60,633 nt of DNA from Pirellulales bacterium (GTDB lineage Bacteria; Planctomycetota; Planctomycetia; Pirellulales; JADZDJ01). The translations under genes and the position numbers were made by a program. Within the stretch, counting starts at the first letter, position 1; every line of letters begins with the position of its first letter. Under the pieces are notes generated by a model that had not been told where the DNA came from, did no database searches, and worked only from the letters and a program-made list of their open reading frames with translations. The stretch lies in contig DASRSD010000043.1 in NCBI GenBank assembly GCA_035656635.1, positions 1-60,633 of the forward strand, given 5' to 3'. Below are positions 35,001 to 43,378 of the stretch, piece by piece.

Positions 35001-35105
35001 ATAAAGCCGCGACCGGTGGTCGCGCTCCGTGGTCCGATCGTGGCCACGCTTGCATAGCCCGACTGTGTCTGTCGGACACTTAAACATCGACTGTGTCAGT
35101 CGGGC
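35001..35105. repeat. Family A copy followed by two family B copies
   Basis: ATAAAGCCGCGACCGGTGGTCGCGCT (35001-35026) is a family A copy with a GGT loop. CATAGCCCGACTGTGTCTGTCGG (from 35053) and CATCGACTGTGTCAGTCGGGC (to 35105) are family B copies. They fill most of the space between eda and the next gene and may act as terminator or spacer. Confidence 0.8.
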
Positions 35106-35227
35106 TTGCTCTGCTAGCACCGCCTCCCAGCTTTCCAACTTTCTGTTGTGCGCATCTTTCGCACGGTCGTTTCAAGCCGTTTGCTCGGCAAGGTCGATAC
35201 CAAACAGATAGACCCCGGAGTATCGTT

Positions 35228-37216
35228 ATGCGCGCACGGCATCGCCCACGAGCTTGGAAACTGGCGGCGTGCGTGCTTGCGCTGTCAGCCTGGTTCTGTG
35301 CGACGGTTGCCTCGGCAGCAGACGGCTTGCCCGAGCCCCTGTGCTGGCGGCAGCAAGCGTTTTCGATTCCCTTCAAAATAGCGCAGGAAGATTCGCCCGA
35401 GCAGCGCGCCGCCGAAGTGCGGTTGTATGTTTCTTCCAACTCTGGGGCCAAGTGGGACGTGGCCCAAACCGTTTCGCCGCGCGAGACAAGCTTCACGTTC
35501 CGCGCTCCTCACGACGGCGAATACTGGTTCCAAATTCGCACGGCCGATCGGCAAGGCAATGTTTCGCCTGCTGTCGGCGGCACGCCGGAGCTGCGCGTCA
35601 TGGTCGATACCTTGGCCCCGCGGCTCGATCTCACCGCCACGCGCGGCGAGGCGGGCGAAGTCAAAGCCGGTTGGCAAGCGGTCGATCCGCTGCTCGATCC
35701 GGACAGTTTGAAAATCGAATATCAAACTTCCGCCGGCACGTGGCGCGCCGTCGCCGTAGAACACACCGCTCCCGGCGCCAACCGCAGCACCACCACCGGC
35801 ACGCTCACCTGGTTCCCCACCGATGCCGCCGCCGGCAGTGTTGAAGTGCGGGCGGAAATTAGCGATCGGGCCGGCAACGTCACCGTTTCGCAAGCCCAGG
35901 CCGTGCCACCGGGCATGTCCGCACGACACGAATTGACAGCCAGCAATGCCGCGCCAAAAACATCCCAAACCGCACAAAACTGGATGTCGACTCCCAATCC
36001 CGATTGGGCCACCGTTCCTGGGCCTCGCGCCAACCCGCCGCGGGCTACTGCCGGTTCTGGTGTTGCTAACTCCGCCGTGGTCAATGGCGGCGGCACGAGT
36101 TGGCCGGCCGATCGAGCCAGCGATTTGCCGCTGGGCCGCAATCCTATTCCAGACGATTCCACGTCGCGCCCGCCCTTTGCTTCCAATCAAACTTACGCCG
36201 CCAATCCCCACTTCAATTCCAATCCGTCGTTCAATTCCGGTCCATCGTACTCCGCCAGCGGGCAATCCAGTGGCGATGTCGCCAGCCGCGCGGTCGAAAA
36301 CGTAAATCCTCCCATCCGCAATCAAGGCTGGCCGAGCAACGAATCATTCCGCAACAGCCCATCGCATGGCGACAGCCAGCCGTATGCCGGCGCATCGGGC
36401 AACGCTTCGCCGGCGAGCCCTTCGCTTTCCATTCCCTCCGCGCCGCCGGCCAGCGCGTGGCCCAACGACCACGACGCTTCCGCCAAAAATTTGCTTCCTC
36501 CTGGCGAGCGCCCGCGAATGGTGAATTCGCGCACGTTCGATTTGGATTACGAAGTCGATGGCATTGGCCCCTCCGGCATTGCCAGAGTCGAACTGTGGGG
36601 AACCCGCGACGGCGGCCGCACCTGGAACAGTTACGGCGTCGATAACGACAACCGCAGCCCCATTCGCGCCACGGTAGAAGGCGAAGGACTGTACGGCTTT
36701 CGTGTGGTGGTGCAAAGCGGCAACGGCCTGGGCGGCCTGCCTCCGCACAGTGGCGACGCGCCCGATTTATGGGTCATGGTCGATCTCACGAAGCCGAACG
36801 TGCGTTTGATCGATGCCACGGCCGGCGACGGCATTCACAGCGGCGAATTGCTCCTCCGCTGGGAAGCCAGCGACGCCACTTTGGCCGTGCGCCCCATCAC
36901 GCTGCTATTCAGCGATCGGCCTGGCGGAAAATGGTCGATCATTGCCGCCGGCCTGGAGAACACCGGCCAATACGCCTGGCGGCCCGATAGCCGCGCGCCC
37001 GACCACATTTATTTGCGGATTGAAGCCCGCGATGAAGCCGGCAACGTGGGCGTGTTTGAAGCGGCCCAGCCGGTCACGCTGGATCGCATTCGTCCCGAAG
37101 GGCGCATCCGGGGCGTGCGTCCCTCGTCCGACACCGCCAGCGGCCCTGCTCCGGGCAACGCCTCTTCCACCGGGCCCACCGCCGCCACACCGCAAATGTA
37201 CAACTTCTCGCGCTAA
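35228..37216 (+). CDS. Large secreted protein with Ig-like modules
   Basis: 662 residues from ATG 35228, chosen because a clean signal peptide follows (RAWKLAACVLALSAWFCATVASAAD). The frame upstream to 35093 runs through repeats. Two Ig-like/'Y_Y_Y'-like modules occur at each end: EVRLYVSSNSGAKWDVAQTVSP with GEYWFQIRTADRQGNVSP near the start, and ARVELWGTRDGGRTWNSYGVDND with GLYGFRVVVQSGNG and GGKWSIIAAGLENTGQYAWRP near the end. They are joined by a ~200-residue linker rich in Ser, Asn and Pro. It is likely periplasmic or on the surface. No enzyme motif is seen. Confidence 0.85.
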   Translation: MRARHRPRAWKLAACVLALSAWFCATVASAADGLPEPLCWRQQAFSIPFKIAQEDSPEQRAAEVRLYVSSNSGAKWDVAQTVSPRETSFTFRAPHDGEYWFQIRTADRQGNVSPAVGGTPELRVMVDTLAPRLDLTATRGEAGEVKAGWQAVDPLLDPDSLKIEYQTSAGTWRAVAVEHTAPGANRSTTTGTLTWFPTDAAAGSVEVRAEISDRAGNVTVSQAQAVPPGMSARHELTASNAAPKTSQTAQNWMSTPNPDWATVPGPRANPPRATAGSGVANSAVVNGGGTSWPADRASDLPLGRNPIPDDSTSRPPFASNQTYAANPHFNSNPSFNSGPSYSASGQSSGDVASRAVENVNPPIRNQGWPSNESFRNSPSHGDSQPYAGASGNASPASPSLSIPSAPPASAWPNDHDASAKNLLPPGERPRMVNSRTFDLDYEVDGIGPSGIARVELWGTRDGGRTWNSYGVDNDNRSPIRATVEGEGLYGFRVVVQSGNGLGGLPPHSGDAPDLWVMVDLTKPNVRLIDATAGDGIHSGELLLRWEASDATLAVRPITLLFSDRPGGKWSIIAAGLENTGQYAWRPDSRAPDHIYLRIEARDEAGNVGVFEAAQPVTLDRIRPEGRIRGVRPSSDTASGPAPGNASSTGPTAATPQMYNFSR

Positions 37217-37315
37217 ATTGGCCCGTCCGATCATCGCGCCCGGGCCTTTCCTGATTGCTTTGCTCAATTTCCAGCGCTACACTTAATGGGTAGAGTTGAT
37301 TGCTCGGAGATTGCC

Positions 37316-37678
37316 ATGAGCCAAGCCATTACGCCACAAACAAGTGTCGAACTCGAGCGAATGCACACGCTTTATCGCCTCGGAGGAGCCCAACGCGCCA
37401 TGGCGCCACACGTCATTTATGTTGATGCTTCTTGCCCTCATCCCGATTGCACGCAGCATTTGCAGGCGATCGATTTTCGCTTAGAGGCCTTTGGCCGGGC
37501 GGTGCACGACACCTTAGTGAAAGCCTGGTGGGACGACACCGGCTTTGCCGGCCGTTGTCCGACATGCAACCGCTGGATTCACTTCACCAGTCGCGCCAAG
37601 CATCCCATCACCGACGCCCAAGCTCAAGCACTTCCGCAACTTCCCGGCAACTGGGCCAGCGAAGCAGTGATTCTGTAA
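37316..37678 (+). CDS. Small protein with two Cys pairs, function unknown
   Basis: 120 residues from ATG 37316 (MSQAITPQTSVELERMHTLY). CPHPDC (~40-45) and CPTC (~83-86) with nearby His residues could bind zinc, and FRLEAFGRAVHDTLVKAWWDDTGFAGRCPTCNRWIHF is the best conserved-looking part. No signal peptide is seen. I do not recognise the family. Confidence 0.75.
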   Translation: MSQAITPQTSVELERMHTLYRLGGAQRAMAPHVIYVDASCPHPDCTQHLQAIDFRLEAFGRAVHDTLVKAWWDDTGFAGRCPTCNRWIHFTSRAKHPITDAQAQALPQLPGNWASEAVIL

Positions 37679-37685
37679 GGGGTTC

Positions 37686-37712
37686 TATAAAGCCGCGACC
37701 GTTGGTCGTGCT
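37686..37712. repeat. Family A palindrome
   Basis: TATAAAGCCGCGACCGTTGGTCGTGCT, 8 bp after the stop of the Cys-pair protein. One stem base pair has become G-T. Confidence 0.8.
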
Positions 37713-37764
37713 TCAGTGCCACGCCGCGATTCCCTTGGGCGGCGATCCACTTTTGACCGCGCCG

Positions 37765-37990
37765 GTAAATAAAAAACCCGCCGCACGGCCAAGCCAAGGT
37801 GACAAAACAAATGTAGCCGCGCGACGGGCAAGTGCGCTCAAAAACAAAGCTGTTGTCACCGAATCGAAACACTACCACTATCTTAAAGTGCCGGGCCGCC
37901 AGTTCGATTCGCCCTAAGGGGCAACTAAGGACAAACCGGCGCCTGGCCGCCGGCCCGGCAGGTTTCTTTAGGGAGCGAATGGCGCGCCGA
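37765..37990 (-). ncRNA. Candidate unannotated RNA ending at an orphan terminator
   Basis: On the minus strand CCCGTCGCGCGGC (37827 to 37815) can pair with GCCGTGCGGCGGG (37788 to 37776) over 13 bp with two G-U pairs, and TTTTTTATTT follows: a good rho-independent terminator. No minus-strand protein gene ends here; the next one on that strand stops at 39263. Upstream (37830-37990) is a GC-rich, hairpin-prone stretch (GCCGGGCCGGCGGCCAGGCGCCGG). The 5' end is guessed, and no known RNA family was recognised. The 37679-38077 gap holds no convincing protein gene. Confidence 0.35.
37767..37827 (-). terminator. Rho-independent terminator on the minus strand
   Basis: Thirteen-pair stem (with two G-U wobbles), a ~26-nt loop, then TTTTTTATTT. 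The strand is set by the T-run, which lies on the low-coordinate side. Confidence 0.7.
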
Positions 37991-38077
37991 TAAACGTCTC
38001 TAGTCAAGAATTGTTTGACTCACTTAAGAGGGCGGTGGTACGTTGACGGCTACCGCAGGAAAGAAACTTAAAAACGA

Positions 38078-39013
38078 ATGAACGCGCCCCTGGCAAAATT
38101 CATTGATTGGTCCGCTCTTCAGATGGCATACGTCGTTGCTCCCCTGAGACACGCGCCCAAGCCAAAATGGAAATTGGCCGAAGCGCTCGAATTTCTGAAT
38201 GGGCCGGACTTTTTTCCCGCTGCAAGCAATTCGGCGCGGATTGAATTTGATGGGCGGCGGCATTTCAGATTTCCCACGCCGCGCCCGAGCGAAGTCAAGG
38301 AGAACAACATCGTTTACGGCCGGCTCTATCGGTGTGCCCAGCGCTGGCAGGAAAGGCCGGTGATCATTCTGTTGGATGGCAGTCCTGCCCTCGGTTATCA
38401 CACCGTGCTTCCTTGGATTGCCTGCCGGTTTAATCGGGCAGGATTCAATGCGGCCCTACTCGTCGCTCCCTACCAGCTTCAACGCCGCCCGCGCCGGCCC
38501 ATTGAGGAGAATTGTTTGGAGTTCGCGCGGGCCATGGCACAGAACGTCGACGAGATTCGCGCGCTGACTGGCTGGCTGCTTGATGAAGGTTGCCCATCCG
38601 TCGGGCTTCTGGGTGTTTCGTTTGGGGGATGGACTGCGGGATTGACCGCGTGCGGCGATGCTCGCATCGCCTGTGCCGTTCTGACTGTGCCCGCCGTGCG
38701 CTTGAGTCGGTCTTCTCCTGTCATCTGGCCGCGGGTTCGGAAAGCGCTCCAGGCTCTAAGGCCGGCACAGGAAGCGATGGATACGACCCGGTTAAATCTG
38801 ATATTATCGAAGCCAGTCATCCCGAAAGAAAATATATTATTGATTGAAGGAATCCACGATTTGCTCGCGGAGCCGCAACCGATCGAGGAGCTTTGGCAAA
38901 AGTGGCAGCAGCCGGAAATCTGGCGGTTGCCTCATGGTCACGTTAGTATGGGGTTCGTGCCGGGCTTGACGGGCCGCGTTCTGCATTGGCTGAAGCCGCG
39001 AATGGAGAAATAA
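38078..39013 (+). CDS. Alpha/beta hydrolase family protein
   Basis: 311 residues, no signal peptide. RPVIILLDGSPALGYHTVLPWIA suggests the first strand and oxyanion region. LLGVSFGGWTAGLTA (~194-208) is the nucleophile elbow (GVSFGG), IEGIHDLLAEP (~275) the likely acid site, and PHGHVSMGF (~294-302) the catalytic His. It shares the GxSxGGW pattern with the hydrolase at 703-1893 but not its membrane anchor. The substrate is unknown. ATG 38078 has GCAGGAAAG about 16 nt upstream, which is distant. Confidence 0.82.
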   Translation: MNAPLAKFIDWSALQMAYVVAPLRHAPKPKWKLAEALEFLNGPDFFPAASNSARIEFDGRRHFRFPTPRPSEVKENNIVYGRLYRCAQRWQERPVIILLDGSPALGYHTVLPWIACRFNRAGFNAALLVAPYQLQRRPRRPIEENCLEFARAMAQNVDEIRALTGWLLDEGCPSVGLLGVSFGGWTAGLTACGDARIACAVLTVPAVRLSRSSPVIWPRVRKALQALRPAQEAMDTTRLNLILSKPVIPKENILLIEGIHDLLAEPQPIEELWQKWQQPEIWRLPHGHVSMGFVPGLTGRVLHWLKPRMEK

Positions 39014-39262
39014 GCACTGAAACATTTCCTATGGACACCGAAAAAATATTTAACGCAATTGCCAATGTTGATAACCTATTTCTCCTCCTGACACCTTTTT
39101 CTCCTCCGATGTCATCACCCAGCTAGTCGATCAGGGCCGTGATGCGCAGCCTACGAAAGAATTCCTCATACAGCTGCTACCGGATATCTGGCTTCGCACT
39201 CATCCTGAATCTTATCGTCGCTGCTCACGATAGCAGCTCGGTTCGAAGAGCAGTTACCAAAC
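39014..39262. other. Gap with a possible IS-end fragment
   Basis: No gene. On the minus strand GGAGAAAAAGGTGTCAGGAGGAG (about 39083-39105) resembles the outer part of the inverted repeats of the IS4 remnant at 40843-41191 (GAAAAAGGTTCCAGGA), so a solitary IS end is possible but weakly supported. Confidence 0.25.
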
Positions 39263-40567
39263 TTACGGCATTTCTTTCAGCTTGTCCTCCAGCATCACTT
39301 TGTCGCCCCATTTCACCAGATGACCCTCAGGATCGATCAACAGCATAGTGGGAAAGCTACCGATGCCATAGACGGCGCGAGTTTTCCCTTCGCCATCAAT
39401 CAGCGTTGGAAACGGCAACGGCTTTCCATGCCATTCGCTCCCCACGAACGGCTTTTCGGTCGTTTCAAATTCCGCCACGGTTTTAATGTTTTCCTCATTA
39501 GTCACGCAAATCGAAAGAATTTCAAACCGCTCACGATCGGCCGTGTGTTTCTCATAGAATTCCGTCAGCTCGGGTAAACTTCGGTGCAGACACGGTCCAC
39601 ACGTCAGCGACCAAAAATCCAAGAGCACCCACTTGCCGCGCAAATCGGTCAGTTTAACGTCTTTTGAAATCCCGCGCGCATCGGTGATTTTTAGTGCGGG
39701 CGGTTCCTTTCCGTAAAAACTGGAATAATCGCCGCGGCCATCAGGAAGCACCACATTCAGCACGCCCAAATCGACGGTCGGCTTATCTCGCGGCACTTCA
39801 AGGCGGATGCCGCCAATATAGGATGGCATGTCAGCAGGGGCGTTATGCTTCGTTCGCTCGCTTGGCCGAGGCATACGCGCATCGGGTGAACTGCTGTAGA
39901 CATCCAGATCGTAGCCGCCCGGCGGCAGCAATAGCGAAAACACGCCCTTGAGCGATCCGCATTGCTCGAAGTGCAAATAATTTTCTTTGTCACCTGGCGG
40001 ATGGACCATGGCCATCGTCCAGTCGGGCGTTCTTTCCGCTTGTGGGCAATAGATCGTCCCGATTACTCGCACCAGCGGCAATAGGCTAATCTTTATGGGC
40101 TTGTCGCAGTCGGTCTTTTCCACCGACACATATCCGCCGTGCCTCTGCTCGTTGTCAGTTACAAATACCGATACCCGTGGCCGATCCTCGACCGTCACAA
40201 TAAATTCACCATGATCGAGCTGTTTCGCCCTAGACCGAGGGAAAGCCTCCAGTACTCCTTCCTCTTTCCAAAGCGTATCGCGATCTTTCTGCCCGTTCAA
40301 CTTAATTCGGTCGCCGTGCTCGTTCCATTGCTTTCCATTCGACGACCAGTAAGTGGCCGCGATGAAATCTTCGACGGGCTTTCCGTTGGCGTCGACAACC
40401 CGACCATGAATTTGCCAGCTATCACTAGATTTTTCGGGTTCCTCGCCGACGGCAGTTGTTGGTGTAAACAACAACACCGTCATTGCCAGCTGCGCCAACA
40501 TCAATCCAATCCATCGTGCGTTTAGATGCTGGGCTCTCGTAGAATCAGCGAATGCTTGAAGCGACAT
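39263..40567 (-). CDS. Exported TlpA-like thioredoxin-fold protein with carboxypeptidase-regulatory-like domain
   Basis: 434 residues. A signal peptide (GLMLAQLAMTVLLFTPTTAVGEE) is followed by an Ig-like regulatory domain (WQIHGRVVDANGKPVEDFIAATYW, ~50-110), a second beta-rich region with PPGGYDLDVYSSSPD, and a C-terminal TlpA/redoxin domain: DLRGKWVLLDFWSLTCGPCLHRSLPEL with the redox pair CGPC (~323-326), SFPTMLLIDPEGHLV and the cis-Pro in SFPT. It is expected to reduce or isomerise disulfides in the periplasm. Many planctomycetes have expanded this family. Confidence 0.92.
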   Translation of the reverse strand: MSLQAFADSTRAQHLNARWIGLMLAQLAMTVLLFTPTTAVGEEPEKSSDSWQIHGRVVDANGKPVEDFIAATYWSSNGKQWNEHGDRIKLNGQKDRDTLWKEEGVLEAFPRSRAKQLDHGEFIVTVEDRPRVSVFVTDNEQRHGGYVSVEKTDCDKPIKISLLPLVRVIGTIYCPQAERTPDWTMAMVHPPGDKENYLHFEQCGSLKGVFSLLLPPGGYDLDVYSSSPDARMPRPSERTKHNAPADMPSYIGGIRLEVPRDKPTVDLGVLNVVLPDGRGDYSSFYGKEPPALKITDARGISKDVKLTDLRGKWVLLDFWSLTCGPCLHRSLPELTEFYEKHTADRERFEILSICVTNEENIKTVAEFETTEKPFVGSEWHGKPLPFPTLIDGEGKTRAVYGIGSFPTMLLIDPEGHLVKWGDKVMLEDKLKEMP

Positions 40568-40842
40568 ATGAGACTCCCGTGGCTGCGCTTCACTATATCA
40601 AAAAATCCCGCTCCCGTTGCCCCATTGCCGGGAAGTTGGGCGTAGCGCCTTACGCCAAAACCGTTCCCGCTTCGGATCCCGCTCGTGACCCGCCATGGTT
40701 CATGCTCCCAAGGATTTCAATTCGGCGAAATCCTAAGTTTAGCCCGCGCGTCAAGATGCGGTTGGTGGCGCGCTTACCTTATTTGATTGGGTCCATGTAT
40801 CTGTCGTCGATCATCGTTGATTTATTGGCATATTGTATAAGG

Positions 40843-41191
40843 AAAGAAAAAGGTTCCAGGAACGAATGGCACTTGAATAAGCTCAACCAGCGTTGAGCAA
40901 ACGGTTTCGAGCTGCGGCGCGGGGGAGAGTGAGGAAGTGCTGGGAGCGCCGCCGTTTGACGGCGCGCGGTTCGATGCGATCGGGTCGGTCGCCGACTTGG
41001 TGTGCGGCGATGGCGGCCAGCAGCGTGGCGTGTTGAGCTGATCTTCTGCTGGACATCGGCGGCCTCCTTGCCTGGAACGTGAAAGATTTGTCAACATTCC
41101 TTCACATCCTCAAGAAGGCCGTCCGTGTCCAGATCAGTTCGGCACAACAACTTACGCCTTATTCAAGTGCCATTCGTTCCACGAACCTTTT
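40843..41191. mobile_element. Internally deleted IS4-family element (MITE-like)
   Basis: Near-perfect terminal inverted repeats of about 34 bp: AAAAGGTTCCAGGAACGAATGGCACTTGAATAAG on the left (to 40881) and its complement with two central changes on the right (41158-41191). Between them lies the last part of an IS4-type transposase gene on the minus strand. The full element would be ~1.3-1.6 kb, so most of the coding region has been lost. Direct target duplications are not obvious. Confidence 0.75.
40883..41056 (-). pseudogene. IS4-family transposase C-terminal remnant (57 codons)
   Basis: Reading the minus strand from ATG 41056 gives MSSRRSAQHATLLAAIAAHQ, then VGDRPDRIEPRAVKRRRSQHF and LTLPRAAARNRLL, ending in TGA at 40883-40885. 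The block VGDRPxRxEPRAxKRR is the usual tail of IS4-group transposases; the DDE catalytic residues are absent. A strong AAGGAGG (41063-41069) stands 6 nt before the ATG, so the fragment could still be translated. Confidence 0.75.
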
Positions 41192-41268
41192 CCCCTCCCA
41201 ATCTCCGTCCAACGCCCCGCAGCCGGCAAAGCCCAAATAGCGGTGCGATCTTGATGCGCGCCTGAAGT

Positions 41269-41499
41269 CTCCTCTGTGTCCTCGGCGTCCTCTGCGGTTA
41301 AAAAAACCGCTTTCGTCCACTCGCTCCGCTGGCGCGTCGCGGCTAACGTTATCATCACCTCCTCACCGCAATCACCTCTTCACCCTCATCTTCTCTGTGT
41401 CTCTGTGCCTTCGTGGTGAAATCCCGCTTCCTGACGGTCGCTGCTCTATGAGTTGCTTCCGTCCTGCGTCCTTTGCATCCTTCGCGGTTAAAAAATCCG
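41269..41499. repeat. Three CTCTGTG...GCGGTTAAA-type repeats and a family D copy
   Basis: Diverged copies of a ~35-bp unit: CTCTGTGTCCTCGGCGTCCTCTGCGGTTAAAAA (41269-41309), TTCTCTGTGTCTCTGTGCCTTCGTGGTGAAA (41391-41423) and CTGCGTCCTTTGCATCCTTCGCGGTTAAAAA (41462-41499). Between them lies family D, ACTCGCTCCGCTGGCGCGTCGCGGCTAAC (41319-41346). The rest of the 40568-41866 gap shows no gene, so it seems to be a landing area for repeats. Confidence 0.7.
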
Positions 41500-41866
41500 C
41501 TGGCCCAATTTGCCGCTTGCATGCAGGACCGGCGTGTAGTATACATACGATCACGTTAGCGTACTTGCGAGTGTTCATGCCGAAATCACAGAAATCGGCT
41601 GACGTGCTGCGCAGGCGGAGCGCGAACATGGATTTCGGGCGGAAAAACATCAACAGCAAAACATAGTCAACAATTCATCAACCATGTATACCATAGGACT
41701 TAAACTCGACGTTTTGTGTCATACGCCGAAGCGAAGCAGCGCGCGAAATGCCGTGGCCTGGCGGGTTGGCGATGCGACGAAATTCGCGGGTTCTGTCCGG
41801 GAAATAAAAAAACAGGACAAAACCGACATGATTCCCGGCGCGGCACAAGGCCGGTATATTGACGCC

Positions 41867-43021
41867 ATGCCCGATGCCTTATCCGCTTTCGAATTTCTAA
41901 GCCGCGAAAAAATGCCCGCCGTGCCCGGGGTGTGCGTATTGTTTGGCGATGAGCCGCTTTTGCAGCGCGAATCGCTGGGTCGGTTGAAGGCGGCGGTGTT
42001 GACCGGCGAAGACGGCGAAATTTCGTTCACGGCGCTGGACGGAAATCAAGCGGAATTGCGCACCGTGCTGGACGAATTGGCGACCGTTTCGATGTTTGGC
42101 GGCGGGCGGCGGTTGGTTGTGGTCCGCGAGGCCGACAAGTTCGTGAGCAAACATCGGGAAGCGCTGGAAGATTACTGCCAAAAGCCGCGGCCTGCTTCGG
42201 TGCTAGTTTTGGAAGTGGAATCGTGGCCGGCCAACACCCGTCTCTACAAAAAGGTGGCCGAAATTGGCCTGCAAATAAACTGCAATTTGCCCGCCAACCG
42301 CTTTGGAGATGCGGATGAAGACGCCGTATTGAAATGGTTGGCGGCCCGGACGGAAAAGAAATATGGCGCGGCTTTGGCCAGCGGGGCTGGCGAGTTGCTC
42401 TTGGAAATTGTCGGCCCGCAATTGGGAAGGCTCGATCAGGAGTTGGCCAAATTGGCGCTGCTGGCCGGCGCCGGTGGTCAGCCGTCAGGGGTCAGTGATC
42501 AGAAAGTCGAGCAAAAAGCCGCGACTGTTGGTCGCGCCGGGACAAAAATTACCCGAGAGTTGGTGGAACAGGCCGTGGGCGGTTGGCGGGCGAAAACCGC
42601 CTGGACCATGATTGAAGCCGCCCTGGAGGGGCAAGCGGCGGTGGCGCTGGTGGAGCTGGATCGGTTGCTTTTGGCGGGCGAAGAGCCAATCGCCCTATTG
42701 GCGATGATGAGTGGCTCGCTGCGGCGCATGGCCGCCGCCACCAGGATTATCGAACAAGCGGAATCGCAGCGCCGGCGGATCACGCTGGCCGATGCACTTC
42801 GCGAAGCCGGGATGACGCCGAAGAAATTTGTGCTCGACAAGGCCGAGCGGCAACTGCGGCAGATTGGCCGGCAACGGGCACAGAACCTTTACGGCTGGTT
42901 GTTGGAAGCCGACTTGGCGTTAAAAGGAACGAGTTCCTCCGGCGAAAGAGCGCGGCTGGTGTTGGAACAACTGATTGTGCGGCTCTCGCGGAATATGGCG
43001 ACGACTGCCGCCGCTCGCTAG
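41867..43021 (+). CDS. holA: DNA polymerase III delta subunit with in-frame repeat
   Basis: Clamp-loader subunit that opens the sliding clamp. From ATG 41867 there are 384 residues: MPAVPGVCVLFGDEPLLQRESL (~14-36), RRLVVVREADKFVSKHREALEDY, LEVESWPANTRLYKK, LLEIVGPQLGRLDQELAKLALLAG (~187-210), ITRELVEQAVGGW and the C-terminal helical collar. ATG 41828 is an alternative start with AGGA 10 nt upstream. Residues ~211-228 (GGQPSGVSDQKVEQKAATVGRAG) extend the LAKLALLAG-to-ITRELVEQ linker. Their second half is a family A palindrome read in frame, as AATVGRAG. Confidence 0.9.
   Translation: MPDALSAFEFLSREKMPAVPGVCVLFGDEPLLQRESLGRLKAAVLTGEDGEISFTALDGNQAELRTVLDELATVSMFGGGRRLVVVREADKFVSKHREALEDYCQKPRPASVLVLEVESWPANTRLYKKVAEIGLQINCNLPANRFGDADEDAVLKWLAARTEKKYGAALASGAGELLLEIVGPQLGRLDQELAKLALLAGAGGQPSGVSDQKVEQKAATVGRAGTKITRELVEQAVGGWRAKTAWTMIEAALEGQAAVALVELDRLLLAGEEPIALLAMMSGSLRRMAAATRIIEQAESQRRRITLADALREAGMTPKKFVLDKAERQLRQIGRQRAQNLYGWLLEADLALKGTSSSGERARLVLEQLIVRLSRNMATTAAAR
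42514..42538. repeat. Family A palindrome inside holA
   Basis: AAAAAGCCGCGACTGTTGGTCGCGC keeps most of the GCGACC-GTT-GGTCGC hairpin with one change (GCGACT). It is in the same orientation as the intergenic copies at 14941, 16609, 35001 and 37686. Confidence 0.85.
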
Positions 43022-43378
43022 GGGGCTGCCGACGGCTGCCGGCATTTAAGCGCACTCATGGAATATCAAGCATGACTGGAAGCAGAGGAAGTGAACTTTC
43101 GCTAAAGTTTGTCACTGCGGCGCGAAGATCTGCGGTCCATTTTGATTGGCCCGCACTTAGGCGTTGTGGCGATTTTTCCCGGCGTGTTGTCGGCCGGCGA
43201 AACTTCAAAGGCTCCCCGCCAGGAGCGTCGATTTCCCCAGACACACGGAAGGTTATGTGGGATGGATCCCCGTACATTTGGACGACAGTCTGCCGCCTGG
43301 CGGCCTGTTCGGCCCAAGCCGCGATGTCACGGTGGCGCGCGGAAGAGTTTTTTCAGGAAATCGTGAGGGATCGAAACC
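43022..43378. other. Long leader region before the BBP7 gene
   Basis: No convincing gene. AACTTT-CGCT-AAAGTT is a small hairpin at about 43094-43109. It overlaps TAAAGTTT (43103-43110), which equals the sigma-28 -35 consensus, but 11 nt later is GCGAAGAT, a poor match to GCCGATAA. An open frame of biased composition runs through but has no family features. A long 5' UTR is likely. Confidence 0.3.

Noticed and set aside
37889-37920. GTTCGATTC in the gap looked like the T-arm of a tRNA or tmRNA
   Set aside because: Flanking bases do not form a 5-bp T-stem, and no matching acceptor, D-arm or anticodon arm could be built on either strand.
37624-38007. A 127-codon minus-strand frame across the gap after the Cys-pair gene
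   Set aside because: It runs through a family A repeat and a terminator stem and overlaps the neighbouring gene end. A non-coding RNA fits the terminator better.
40552-40896. A 114-codon plus-strand frame between the TlpA-like gene and the IS remnant
   Set aside because: It begins in the opposite gene's start region and ends inside the IS inverted repeat, with no protein features.
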